DNA of 64,000 bases, from assembly GCA_016125075.1 (NCBI GenBank), contig WGMO01000015.1:1-64000 (forward strand), read 5' to 3'. Positions 44,251 through 52,183 of this stretch are shown here, piece by piece (the stretch's first letter is position 1; each line of letters begins with the position of its first letter). A program made the position numbers and the translations under genes. Under the pieces are notes generated by a model. It made no database searches. It was not told where the DNA came from and saw only the letters and a program-made list of their open reading frames with translations. Source of the DNA: Terrimonas sp. GTDB taxonomy: Bacteria; Bacteroidota; Bacteroidia; Chitinophagales; Chitinophagaceae.

Positions 44251-45123
44251 TTACATCCCTTTTTTAGGCTCCAGCAATTTAAAGAATTGATCAAGTTGCG
44301 GAAGGATCACGATCCTTGTCCTCCGGTTCGCAGCACGGCCTTCGGGCGTACTGTTATCTGCAATCGGCAGATATTCTCCCCTGCCGGCAGCGGCCATTTT
44401 TGCAGGATCAAGTCCATACTCATTTTGCAATATCCTTACTACAGCCGTAGCCCTTTTTACACTCAGGTCCCAGTTATCAAGCAATACACCGCTGCGGTAT
44501 GCCACATTATCGGTATGCCCTTCCACCATAAATTCAATATCAGGCTGGTTTTTTAAGACGGTGGCCACCTTACCCAGCACTACTTTGGCATCCTTGGTGA
44601 TATCATACTTACCGGTCTTGAAAAGCAGCTTATCGGAGATGTCGATATACACGACACCCTTATCCACTTTTACATTGATATCTTCATCATCAAGATTGCC
44701 GATTGCGCCTTTGATATTCATGACCAGGGCCATATTCAGCGAATCCTTCCTGGCCATCGACTCCTGTAATGTCTGGATATAAGAATCTTTTGCACCGATA
44801 TTCTCCATTGATTTCTTGATGCTTTCTGCCTGGGAAGAAGAGATGACCGAAAGGTCCTGCAATTGTCTTAGTGCCTGTGTATTATTTTCTTTAAGGAAAG
44901 CGATTTGTTTGTTCAGTCCGTCGATCTGGGCGATCATTGATGCGTTACTGTTGGAAAGTTCATTTTTTTGGGATTCGCAATCTTTTAAACTGCCCTGGAG
45001 TGACGTATAGGTAACATTGAGTTTTTCATACTGGGCCTGAGCATCCAGTAATTTCTTCTTACTGACACAGGATGTGAAAAACAGGACGGTTACCGCTAAG
45101 CCTAACTTTGTAATGCTGTTCAT
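44251..45123 (-). CDS. OmpA-family lipoprotein
   Basis: A 290-residue lipoprotein with lipobox LFFTSC. It has a coiled-coil of about 100 residues (DAQAQYEKLNVTYTSLQGSL ... ENNTQALRQLQDL) and a C-terminal OmpA domain that binds peptidoglycan (DIEFMVEGHTDNVAY, NWDLSVKRATAVVRIL, ADNSTPEGRAANRRTRI). It probably tethers the outer membrane to the wall. The sequence looks complete. Confidence 0.93.
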   Translation of the reverse strand: MNSITKLGLAVTVLFFTSCVSKKKLLDAQAQYEKLNVTYTSLQGSLKDCESQKNELSNSNASMIAQIDGLNKQIAFLKENNTQALRQLQDLSVISSSQAESIKKSMENIGAKDSYIQTLQESMARKDSLNMALVMNIKGAIGNLDDEDINVKVDKGVVYIDISDKLLFKTGKYDITKDAKVVLGKVATVLKNQPDIEFMVEGHTDNVAYRSGVLLDNWDLSVKRATAVVRILQNEYGLDPAKMAAAGRGEYLPIADNSTPEGRAANRRTRIVILPQLDQFFKLLEPKKGM

Positions 45124-45267
45124 ATTGATCTTTTTAGAGTTGAAAACTAATTGTGGGGTATTGCAAAAATAATAAACATAGAAAGAAATGACTATATAAA
45201 ACGGGATTAAAAATTTTTTTATAACTTTTAACAGTTCAGTGATTTATAAAACTTCATGCAGGAATAA

Positions 45268-45540
45268 ATGGAAAAGACGATCAGGATCATCGTGAAAGGT
45301 CATGTACAGGGTGTATTTTTCCGGGTAACAGCGAAAACGGTTGCGGAAAAACTGGGTATCGGGGGCACGGTAAAGAATAATGCCGACCGGAGTGTTGAAA
45401 TGATCCTGACTGCCCGGGAAGACCGGTTGGACCTTTTTATTGCCTGGTGTCACCAGGGGCCCCCCCGTTCAAGGGTTGAAACCGTGGAAGTATCCCAACT
45501 TGCCGATCAGCATTTCAGTGATTTTCGCATAACAAAGTAA
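45268..45540 (+). CDS. acyP: Acylphosphatase
   Basis: A 90-residue acylphosphatase, normal size, hydrolysing acyl phosphates. The motif VKGHVQGVFFRVTAK holds the phosphate-binding loop and catalytic Arg, and LGIGGTVKNNADRSVEM holds the catalytic Asn. It is a single plus-strand gene followed after 60 bp by the GH25 gene. Confidence 0.95.
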   Translation: MEKTIRIIVKGHVQGVFFRVTAKTVAEKLGIGGTVKNNADRSVEMILTAREDRLDLFIAWCHQGPPRSRVETVEVSQLADQHFSDFRITK

Positions 45541-45600
45541 ATTCAACCCGTATTAACAGGCTGCTAAAAAGCCATGGTTTATTTTTGCGGGTACATAGCT

Positions 45601-46380
45601 ATGGCGGTAAAAAAAAGAAGGAAGCGAAAAAAGAAAACAGCGTGGATCTGGGTATTGGGTCTTATTGTGATCCTTTTCTTCATTTATTTATGGGGGTTCG
45701 ACTGGTGGATCAGCCGCAAAGCGCGGTTTGTAAGCTATCCTGAATTCGGGATTGCTATTCCTGAAAAATATGCCATTCATGGTATTGATGTTTCAAAGTA
45801 CCAGGAAGTAATTGCCTGGGAAGCGGTGAAAGCCATGCAGGTGAAGCAGATAAAGATGTCATTTGTGTTCATCAAAGCCACGGAGGGGATCGGCAATACT
45901 GACAGGCATTTCCGTCGTAATTGGAGAAAATCAAAACAGGCGGGTCTGACAAGGGGGGCCTATCATTTTTTTCTGGCAACCAAGGATGGGAGGATGCAGG
46001 CAGAGAATTTTATCAGTAAGGTAGACCTTGAGCCCGGCGACCTGCCACCGGTGCTGGATATTGAACAAACCTATGGTGTTTCCCCGGAAGCCTTGAAAAG
46101 AGAGGTGAAAGAATGGTTAGCGGTGGTGGAAGCAAGCTATGGTATCAAACCGATCATCTACACCAATGTCGATTTTTATAAACGGAAGCTGGGTAGTGAA
46201 TTTGACAGCTATCCCCTTTGGATCGCCCATTATCTTCAGCCGGAAAAACCCAGGATCGACCGCGACTGGTCTTTTTGGCAACACAGCGAAACAGGGCATG
46301 TAAACGGCATCCTCTCCAAAGTCGATTTCAATGTGTTTAATGGCGACTCTGCGGCATTCAGTAATCTCTTATACAAATAG
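45601..46380 (+). CDS. Membrane-anchored GH25 lysozyme
   Basis: A 259-residue glycoside hydrolase family 25 protein from ATG 45601 (MAVKKRRKRKKKTAW). A cluster of nine basic residues is followed by one membrane helix (IWVLGLIVILFFIYLWGF), so the catalytic domain sits outside the inner membrane. Family features are IHGIDVSKYQEVIAWEAV, FVFIKATEGIGNTD, GAYHFFLATKD and the acidic pair in LPPVLDIEQTYG. It cuts the N-acetylmuramyl bond of peptidoglycan. The target could be its own wall or that of competitors. Confidence 0.93.
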   Translation: MAVKKRRKRKKKTAWIWVLGLIVILFFIYLWGFDWWISRKARFVSYPEFGIAIPEKYAIHGIDVSKYQEVIAWEAVKAMQVKQIKMSFVFIKATEGIGNTDRHFRRNWRKSKQAGLTRGAYHFFLATKDGRMQAENFISKVDLEPGDLPPVLDIEQTYGVSPEALKREVKEWLAVVEASYGIKPIIYTNVDFYKRKLGSEFDSYPLWIAHYLQPEKPRIDRDWSFWQHSETGHVNGILSKVDFNVFNGDSAAFSNLLYK

Positions 46381-46420
46381 GTTTTTTTATTCGCTGCAAG
46401 ATAATTTGTGGTAACTTGTA

Positions 46421-46675
46421 ATGACTCAAAAAAAATTTATGCCCAGCGGAATGGAACCGGAAATAAGAAAGCACCTTCAAAAAGTGGGATATTCCTTTTT
46501 TGCCGGATTGCTATGGCTCCTCGTGAATGTAACCCTGGGCATCTATTTCAGGCTGGCCATCGCCGATAAAGGTGTCTCCCTTGTCAATATCCTTTTCTAT
46601 GGCTGGTTTCTATTCAGCATCGCTCTCCTGCTGTATTATTTCTACAGGACCTGGAGAGGGGCGGCCCTCCACTAA
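46421..46675 (+). CDS. Small two-helix membrane protein
   Basis: An 84-residue protein of unknown family with two membrane helices (YSFFAGLLWLLVNVTLGIYF, LFYGWFLFSIALLLYYFY) and basic ends. Its stop is directly next to that of the minus-strand prohibitin-like gene at 46676. It is 40 bp after the GH25 gene on the same strand. Confidence 0.65.
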   Translation: MTQKKFMPSGMEPEIRKHLQKVGYSFFAGLLWLLVNVTLGIYFRLAIADKGVSLVNILFYGWFLFSIALLLYYFYRTWRGAALH

Positions 46676-47578
46676 TCAGTTTTTGGTATCCAGGATCACC
46701 GGGGTATTTCCCTTTCCCATGATGATGACTTTTGCATTGGGCGATTTGGCAAGATCCAGGTAGGCTTTTATCTGTTCGTATTGAATCTGCTTATCGGTCA
46801 AACCCTGGTTGATGATCCGCTGGTAATCCGCAATACCCTGTGCTTCTACCCGCTTTCTTTCGGCTTCCTGGGTTTCTTTCTGTAAAACAAACTGCATTTT
46901 CTGCGCTTCCTGTTCTGCATTGATCTTTTGTTCGATCGTACTTTTTACCGATTGCGGCAAGGTGATATTCCTCACGAGCAATTGTTCCAGCACCAGGCCT
47001 CTTTTCTTAAAGTCTTCATCAATGGCTTTAAAGATCCGGGCCTGGAATTCATCCCGTTTTGAAGAGTAGAGTGCAACGGCTTCATAGAAAACCGCATTGT
47101 CCCTGATCTTCGTCCGTGTCAGGGGTCTAACGATCTTATCCCGGTAATCAGTACCAATCTCCTTTAAGATATTTGGGGCTTGTGAGGGTAATACGGAATA
47201 TAAAACTGTGAGGTCAATCACCACTTCCAGCCCGTCGGCAGTCAGGACCCGGATAGCATCATCGCCTGATTTTGTGCCTTCGTCCTGGATCCCACTCATG
47301 GTATAGTTCTGGGTGCGGGTGTCAAATTTCACCACCTCCATCAGCGGGTTGATCATATGTAAACCGCTCAGCAGCACTTCCTTTTGTACTTTCCCAAACA
47401 GGGTCTTTACCCCGGTTTCGCCCGGGTTGATCTGGACGATACTGGCCGTCATGATACCGATAAGGATGAATACAATACCCAGTAACCTGCCCAGCCGGGC
47501 AAAACGGGCCAGTTCATCATTTCTTTGGATGACAATAGCGGCGATCAATACAAGGATTCCTAATACGATTAAAATCAT
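46676..47578 (-). CDS. Prohibitin-family (SPFH/Band 7) protein
   Basis: The 300-residue protein has N-terminal membrane anchors (ILIVLGILVLIAAIVI and LLGIVFILIGIMTASIV), then the SPFH domain (NPGETGVKTLFGKVQKE, KFDTRTQNYTMSGIQDEG), then a long coiled-coil near residues 220-275 (KINAEQEAQKMQFVLQKETQ, EAERKRVEAQGIADYQRI). Prohibitins form ring scaffolds on membranes. It is a single gene. Confidence 0.93.
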   Translation of the reverse strand: MILIVLGILVLIAAIVIQRNDELARFARLGRLLGIVFILIGIMTASIVQINPGETGVKTLFGKVQKEVLLSGLHMINPLMEVVKFDTRTQNYTMSGIQDEGTKSGDDAIRVLTADGLEVVIDLTVLYSVLPSQAPNILKEIGTDYRDKIVRPLTRTKIRDNAVFYEAVALYSSKRDEFQARIFKAIDEDFKKRGLVLEQLLVRNITLPQSVKSTIEQKINAEQEAQKMQFVLQKETQEAERKRVEAQGIADYQRIINQGLTDKQIQYEQIKAYLDLAKSPNAKVIIMGKGNTPVILDTKN

Positions 47579-47604
47579 TTTATTAAATTTTTGTTGAAGA
47601 AGGT

Positions 47605-48027
47605 TTAACTGCTATGATCGGCAATGATCAGCCATTGGCCGTTTATTTTTCGGAAGATAAGGGAATAATGCCCGCTGGCATCACCGATACTCCTTTTCAG
47701 GTACCATTTGCCTACAACCATATAATACTCTTTGGAAAGCTGCCTGATATGCAGGACTGTTGAGGTGAATTCACCCATGGCCGCTTTCCCGGGATAATTT
47801 TTCTTATAGTTGTCAAGTGTGTTTTGCCATCCATAGGTAATCCCCGATTTTCCGATGAACATCAGCGAATCGTTTTTCCAATACGTCTCCATAAAGGTGG
47901 CAAGATCGGCTTTGTTCCAGGCCACGACCTGTGCATCCATAGCTTTTAAGATGGCCTTTTCATCCTTTGATTGGGCGGATAAAAATTGGCTGATAAAGAG
48001 GAGTAAGGGGGAGCAAAACTTTTTCAT
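47605..48027 (-). CDS. Secreted DUF4440/NTF2-like protein
   Basis: A 140-residue exported protein with a signal peptide (MKKFCSPLLLFISQFLSAQS). The mature part is a NTF2-like fold: KAILKAMDAQVVAWNKADLA, YWKNDSLMFIGKSGITYGW, GHYSLIFRKINGQWLIIADH. Such proteins bind small ligands or act as folding partners. It is a single gene between the prohibitin and merC-like genes. Confidence 0.85.
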   Translation of the reverse strand: MKKFCSPLLLFISQFLSAQSKDEKAILKAMDAQVVAWNKADLATFMETYWKNDSLMFIGKSGITYGWQNTLDNYKKNYPGKAAMGEFTSTVLHIRQLSKEYYMVVGKWYLKRSIGDASGHYSLIFRKINGQWLIIADHSS

Positions 48028-48064
48028 ATAACGATTTACCGGAAGATAAGCAAAGTCTGTGAAC

Positions 48065-48457
48065 TCAATGGTTGCAATCAGATGAGTGGCAGTGGTTGGC
48101 TACGCGGCAGGACCGCCAGTTATAATAATGAGCCGATACGATCAGGATCACCGCGGGCGCCAGGAACCAGTATTGGAGGCTGTGATAATATTGCTTGAGC
48201 ACCAGGAATACAATACCGGCCGTGAACAGGAGTACCGGGAAAAACCGGTGATGGTGTTTGAGGTATCCGTGTAACAATGAATATCCCCCAATCAAGAAGG
48301 CCAGGACGATCATACCCGTCTCAAAAAAGATATTGTCGATGATATTAATACCAAAAAGCGGCAAACTGCTGAGCAACAGGGGAAGCAACGCGCAATGGAT
48401 GGCACAGGCCAGCGTAGCGGTAATTCCTAAGGCATCCCAGTTTAACTTTAATTTCAT
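48065..48457 (-). CDS. MerC-domain membrane protein
   Basis: A 130-residue protein from ATG 48457 (MKLKLNWDALGITATLACAI). It has four helices of the MerC type, with the paired-helix Cys-Ala-Ile-His-Cys segment (ACAIHCALLPLLLSSLP) that typifies MerC domain proteins, and a His/Cys-rich C-terminus (NWRSCRVANHCHSSDCNH) suited to metal binding. MerC members move mercury in mer operons, but stand-alone copies near Fur-type regulators are often linked to other metals. It is divergent from the SCO and Fur-family genes, with a 15-bp palindrome between. Confidence 0.85.
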   Translation of the reverse strand: MKLKLNWDALGITATLACAIHCALLPLLLSSLPLFGINIIDNIFFETGMIVLAFLIGGYSLLHGYLKHHHRFFPVLLFTAGIVFLVLKQYYHSLQYWFLAPAVILIVSAHYYNWRSCRVANHCHSSDCNH

Positions 48458-48465
48458 GCGGGAAG

Positions 48466-48496
48466 CAAAGGTATGATAATGCAACAAAGTTGCAAA
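48466..48496 (-). promoter_or_regulatory. merC promoter with operator in spacer
   Basis: On the minus strand TTTG (48493-48496), a 19-bp spacer and TACCTTTG (48466-48473) form a full Bacteroidota promoter. The 15-bp palindrome TGCAACAAAGTTGCA (48480-48494, perfect 6-bp arms) lies inside the spacer. The promoter end is only 8 bp before the merC ATG, so the leader would be only a few bases. Confidence 0.7.
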
Positions 48497-48546
48497 ATAT
48501 AGTTTATCTTTGGGACAGCTTTCAGAAGGGGGTTAATTTTGCAAAC

Positions 48547-49161
48547 ATGAAAAGAAAAACAATCGTCTATACTGGTTTTTTTGCCGTTTTGGTGCTGATA
48601 TTTTTTATCGTTCTCAATAAGATTGTCCCCGGTTTTAAAGAATCCAGGTTCCCCCCGATCGGAACGGTACAGCCTTTTGATTTCCTCGACCAGGACGGAC
48701 AACATATCACCAAAAAGGATGTGAATGGTAAAGTGTTTGTTGCGGAATATTTTTTCACCACCTGCCAGGGTATCTGCCCGGTCATGAATGGCAATATGAA
48801 GACCATTTATGACGAATTCAGGGACCGGGATGGTTTTTTGATTCTTTCGCATACCTGCGACCCCGCCAATGATTCCGTGGGGAGGCTGAAAGTATATGCC
48901 GATTCACTGGGTGTGGACACCCGTAAATGGCTTTTTTTAACCGGGAGGAAGGACAGCCTCTATAATATGGCCCGGTTCAGTTATAAGATTGACGACCCGA
49001 ACAATAACCTGAAAGATCCAGAGGATGATTTTCTCCATACCCAGTATTGGGCGCTGGTGGACCGGGATGGCAATATCCGCAAAGTGTATGACGGATTGAA
49101 AAGAAACGAGATCAATAAACTGAAAAACGATATAGAAGAATTGCTGGACAAAAAATTATAA
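48547..49161 (+). CDS. SCO1/SenC-family protein
   Basis: A 204-residue protein from ATG 48547 (MKRKTIVYTGFFAVLVLIFF) with one N-terminal membrane anchor and a thioredoxin-like domain outside. It keeps the copper-binding site of SCO proteins: Cys pair in FTTCQGICPVMNGN and the later His in DDFLHTQYWALVDRDGN. SCO proteins deliver copper to cytochrome oxidase or act as redox partners. It lies 17 bp upstream of the Fur-family gene on the same strand. On the plus strand TATCTTTG at 48505-48512 matches a -7 element with the shared palindrome just upstream. Confidence 0.92.
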   Translation: MKRKTIVYTGFFAVLVLIFFIVLNKIVPGFKESRFPPIGTVQPFDFLDQDGQHITKKDVNGKVFVAEYFFTTCQGICPVMNGNMKTIYDEFRDRDGFLILSHTCDPANDSVGRLKVYADSLGVDTRKWLFLTGRKDSLYNMARFSYKIDDPNNNLKDPEDDFLHTQYWALVDRDGNIRKVYDGLKRNEINKLKNDIEELLDKKL

Positions 49162-49178
49162 GGTTTAAAATATTTGTC

Positions 49179-49598
49179 ATGAATATCAGGGTGGAAGACA
49201 TACTTCGCCATAACCGATTAAGCATCACCGGTAGCAGAAAAAAGATCCTGAGCCTTTTTCTTTCTCATGCAGGGGCCCTGGCCCATGGCGATATTGAAAA
49301 GAAAGCCGGGGAAAAATTCGACCGGGTGACCATTTACAGGACCCTGCAGGCATTTGTTGAGAAAGGGATCCTGCATACCATTCCCACTTCGGATAATAAT
49401 GTGCGCTATGCATTATGCAATGACGAATGTTATGAGGGTCATCACCATGACGACCATGTGCATTTTATGTGCAGGCTTTGCGGAACAACCACCTGTATCA
49501 ATGATGCGTATATCCCGGAAGTCAAATTACCGCGGGGATACAATGCCCTCCAGGTGGAAGTGGTAGTGCATGGAATATGTAAGAATTGCAAAAAGTAA
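49179..49598 (+). CDS. Fur-family metal regulator (Zur-like)
   Basis: A 139-residue Fur-superfamily repressor. The N-terminal winged helix is at about 10-85 (SITGSRKKILSLFLSHAGAL, FDRVTIYRTLQAFVEKGI). The dimer domain holds HHHDDHVHFMCRLCGTT and a second CxxC in GICKNCKK; this His-rich segment and double CxxC are typical of zinc-sensing Zur and other metal-sensing members. It may control the merC/SCO divergent pair through the palindrome at 48480-48494. The metal cannot be told from sequence alone. Confidence 0.9.
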   Translation: MNIRVEDILRHNRLSITGSRKKILSLFLSHAGALAHGDIEKKAGEKFDRVTIYRTLQAFVEKGILHTIPTSDNNVRYALCNDECYEGHHHDDHVHFMCRLCGTTTCINDAYIPEVKLPRGYNALQVEVVVHGICKNCKK

Positions 49599-49737
49599 TT
49601 CCCTAAAAAAACAAGCCCCCATGTTGAAACATGCGGACTTAAGGTTAAGGCTCTGATTAGTAGCTATTTTAATATTTTTTCTTCAAGAGGATCAACAAAT
49701 TTAAGTGGATGGTAGCAAATTCCCATAATTAATGCCT

Positions 49738-49759
49738 ACTACTTTGTGGTAGTTTTTTT
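49738..49759 (+). terminator. Terminator after the Fur-family gene
   Basis: ACTAC (49738-49742) and GTAGT (49749-49753) form a stem with a 6-nt loop, followed by seven T. It lies 140 bp after the Fur stop. A second small inverted repeat, CATGTTGAAACATG, is at 49620-49633. Confidence 0.6.
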
Positions 49760-51479
49760 ATCCCAGTTTTTTTAACTCTTCGTGTACAAACAACATAAGG
49801 TCCTGAATATAGGCAGCACTGAAATTCAGTTCAATCCCTGCAGTCCTGTATAATTCGGGTAATGTTTTTGTTCCTCCAAGGTCAAGGGCCGACATATATT
49901 TTTCGATCGTCTCTTTTTTATTTTCCCTGAAATTTTTCCAGAGCCCGATGGCAGCCAATTGGGCGATGCCATATTCGATATAATAAAAGGGCACTTCAAA
50001 AAGATGTAATTGTTTTTGCCAGAAATATTTCCGGTAATGACTGAGCCCCGATGTATCAATTTCGCAAGAAGTGAAGGCATCCAGGATCGCTGTCCAGTTA
50101 TCAATCCTTTCATCGATACTATGATGCGGATGTTCGTAGACCCAATGCTGGAACTTGTCGATGGTGGCGATCCAGGGAAAAATGGTGATCACCCTTTCGA
50201 GCTGGTGTTCCCTGGCTCTTTTCAGGTCATCTTCGTTGTCAAAGAAAACATGCCAGTAATCCATGCTGAATAATTCCATTGACATGCTGGCCACTTCCGC
50301 CATCTCCATTGGGTAATCCTTAAAGGCCGTCAACTCAAGGTCATGTGCCAGGAAAGAATGGACGGCATGCCCTCCCTCATGTACCATGGTTGTTACATCA
50401 TCCATTTGCCCGGCAGCATTCATAAAAATAAAAGGCGCCCCGCTTTCGGCCAGCGGACAATTGTATCCACCGGGTGCTTTGCCCTTCCTGCTTTCCAGGT
50501 CAAGATGCCCCATGGTGCGCATTTTTTTGAGACAATCGCCGAAAAATGGATTCAGGGCCGTAAAACAGGCAATTGTTTTTTCAACCAGTTCCTCTCCCCC
50601 GTTAAAGGGAGATAAAGGTTTTTCATCGGCGGGATGTGCTTCGATATCCCAGGGCCGTAAATTATTGAGCCCTAATTTTTCTTTTTTTCTTTTGTAGATC
50701 GTGTTAACCAGGGGCAGTACATGCAACTGAACTGCTTCGTGAAAACGGAAACAGTCTTCGGGACTGTAATCAAAGCGGCCCATTTCGGTAAACTTATAAT
50801 CACGGTAATTGCTGAAACCGGTATTGACGGCAATCCTGTTTCTTTTTTCAACCAGCTGGGTGAACAGTTGGTTCAATGCGTCTTTATCTTCCAGCCGGCG
50901 GTCACCGATTTTTTTGTAGACCAATTCCCGGATTTGCCGATCGGGGTTTTCCAGGAATTTTGCTGCCTGTTGCAGGGTGTATTCCTTTCCCTCTATGGTA
51001 ATGCTCATCTTTCCGGAAATAGAACCAAACTGTTGCTGCATGACATTCAGGTCGGCCTGCAACTGTATATTTTCTTCCCGGAAAAGTTCAATATTCTTTT
51101 TTACGTTCCGGATATAAGTGAAATATTTTTCGGGATTCAGCTTGTCGATAAAGGGAGAACCCACCAGCTTCCTGTTAAGCTGGTCAGCCACCGGCTGAAT
51201 TTTAGGCTGGATCTCAAGCATGAAATAATTGAAAGCGGATTCCAGTTTTTCATTCTCCGTATCACAGGTCATCCTGATCTGGCGCCAGCAGACATCTTCG
51301 CTGATAACGGCCTCCAGTTCATTGTAGTCGCGTAACCACTGTTCAAGCGCTTCCCGGGATGGGATGGGCCGGTCCAGCAAATCGCAGAACCAGGGTTCCA
51401 GCGATTCCCAGTTGGTAATGGTAAAGGAAGCGGGTAAAAAATGACGGGGGATTTTTTGAATATCCGCACTATAATTCAT
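49758..51479 (-). CDS. M3-family oligoendopeptidase
   Basis: A 573-residue zinc peptidase from ATG 51479 (MNYSADIQKIPRHFLPA). The zinc motif is MVHEGGHAVHSFL (HEGGH), with the third ligand Glu about 25 residues later in YPMEMAEVASMSMELFS. The protein is mostly helical with the family's long N-terminal domain, and no signal peptide, so it is cytoplasmic and degrades short peptides. It is closest to PepF/M3B-type oligoendopeptidases. Confidence 0.92.
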   Translation of the reverse strand: MNYSADIQKIPRHFLPASFTITNWESLEPWFCDLLDRPIPSREALEQWLRDYNELEAVISEDVCWRQIRMTCDTENEKLESAFNYFMLEIQPKIQPVADQLNRKLVGSPFIDKLNPEKYFTYIRNVKKNIELFREENIQLQADLNVMQQQFGSISGKMSITIEGKEYTLQQAAKFLENPDRQIRELVYKKIGDRRLEDKDALNQLFTQLVEKRNRIAVNTGFSNYRDYKFTEMGRFDYSPEDCFRFHEAVQLHVLPLVNTIYKRKKEKLGLNNLRPWDIEAHPADEKPLSPFNGGEELVEKTIACFTALNPFFGDCLKKMRTMGHLDLESRKGKAPGGYNCPLAESGAPFIFMNAAGQMDDVTTMVHEGGHAVHSFLAHDLELTAFKDYPMEMAEVASMSMELFSMDYWHVFFDNEDDLKRAREHQLERVITIFPWIATIDKFQHWVYEHPHHSIDERIDNWTAILDAFTSCEIDTSGLSHYRKYFWQKQLHLFEVPFYYIEYGIAQLAAIGLWKNFRENKKETIEKYMSALDLGGTKTLPELYRTAGIELNFSAAYIQDLMLFVHEELKKLG

Positions 51480-51523
51480 TATCGGCAATGATTTCAGGTG
51501 TAGGCAATAGATCGACCGGTTCC

Positions 51524-52045
51524 CTATTTTTTCTTAGTGGCTTTTTTAGGGGTTTCTTCCTCCGCGGTCTTTTCTTTCTTCACGGCAGTTTTCTTTGCAG
51601 CCTTTTTGGGTTTTTCTTCCGTTGCCGGTGCTTCGGCTACTGGTACTGTTTCAGGTTCTGTTTCTGACAGTTTGATCTCAATCTTGTGATGGTTGAGTAT
51701 TTCATACCATTTCACCATTTTCTTCATATCGCTGGGATAGACCCTTTCAAAGTCCATATCGGGAAAAACCTTCTCAAAATATTTCTTTACGGCGGTATTG
51801 TCTTTTGTATCTGGCAGGGAGCTTCCGGCTTTCTCCATGGCCGCAAACACCTCTACCAGGTTTACATTGTCCTGTAAGGTGAAGATCTCAATGCTCTCCA
51901 GCTGTGAAAAATTATGAACACGTCCGGAAACAAATTTTGCTTTCTGCTCATCCAGTGAACGTACAATCGCTCCATCGCCTTTGCTCGTTATCAATTCATA
52001 AAGCCCGGGTAACCCCGTCACTGATACAATCTTGCTGTATTCCAT
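51524..52045 (-). CDS. DUF5606 protein with Lys/Ala-rich tail
   Basis: A 173-residue cytoplasmic protein. The first 135 residues form a DUF5606 domain (MEYSKIVSVTGLPGLYELIT, RVYPSDMKKMVKWYEILNHH), a family largely limited to Bacteroidota. The C-terminal 40 residues are a Lys/Ala/Glu-rich tail (EEKPKKAAKKTAVKKEK) similar in composition to histone H1 tails, so binding to nucleic acid is plausible but unproven. It is 44 bp upstream of the M3 peptidase on the same strand. Confidence 0.82.
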   Translation of the reverse strand: MEYSKIVSVTGLPGLYELITSKGDGAIVRSLDEQKAKFVSGRVHNFSQLESIEIFTLQDNVNLVEVFAAMEKAGSSLPDTKDNTAVKKYFEKVFPDMDFERVYPSDMKKMVKWYEILNHHKIEIKLSETEPETVPVAEAPATEEKPKKAAKKTAVKKEKTAEEETPKKATKKK

Positions 52046-52183
52046 ATTATATATGCTGTTTTTAGTGCTGCAAGATAAACCACATTATTGAAATGCCCTT
52101 TTTTGACCGTTCATCACATGCCTTCCCGCCCTTCGAAGGTTTTTAGCCCTGCCAGCATCCAATAGTTCATTAACAGAAATATC

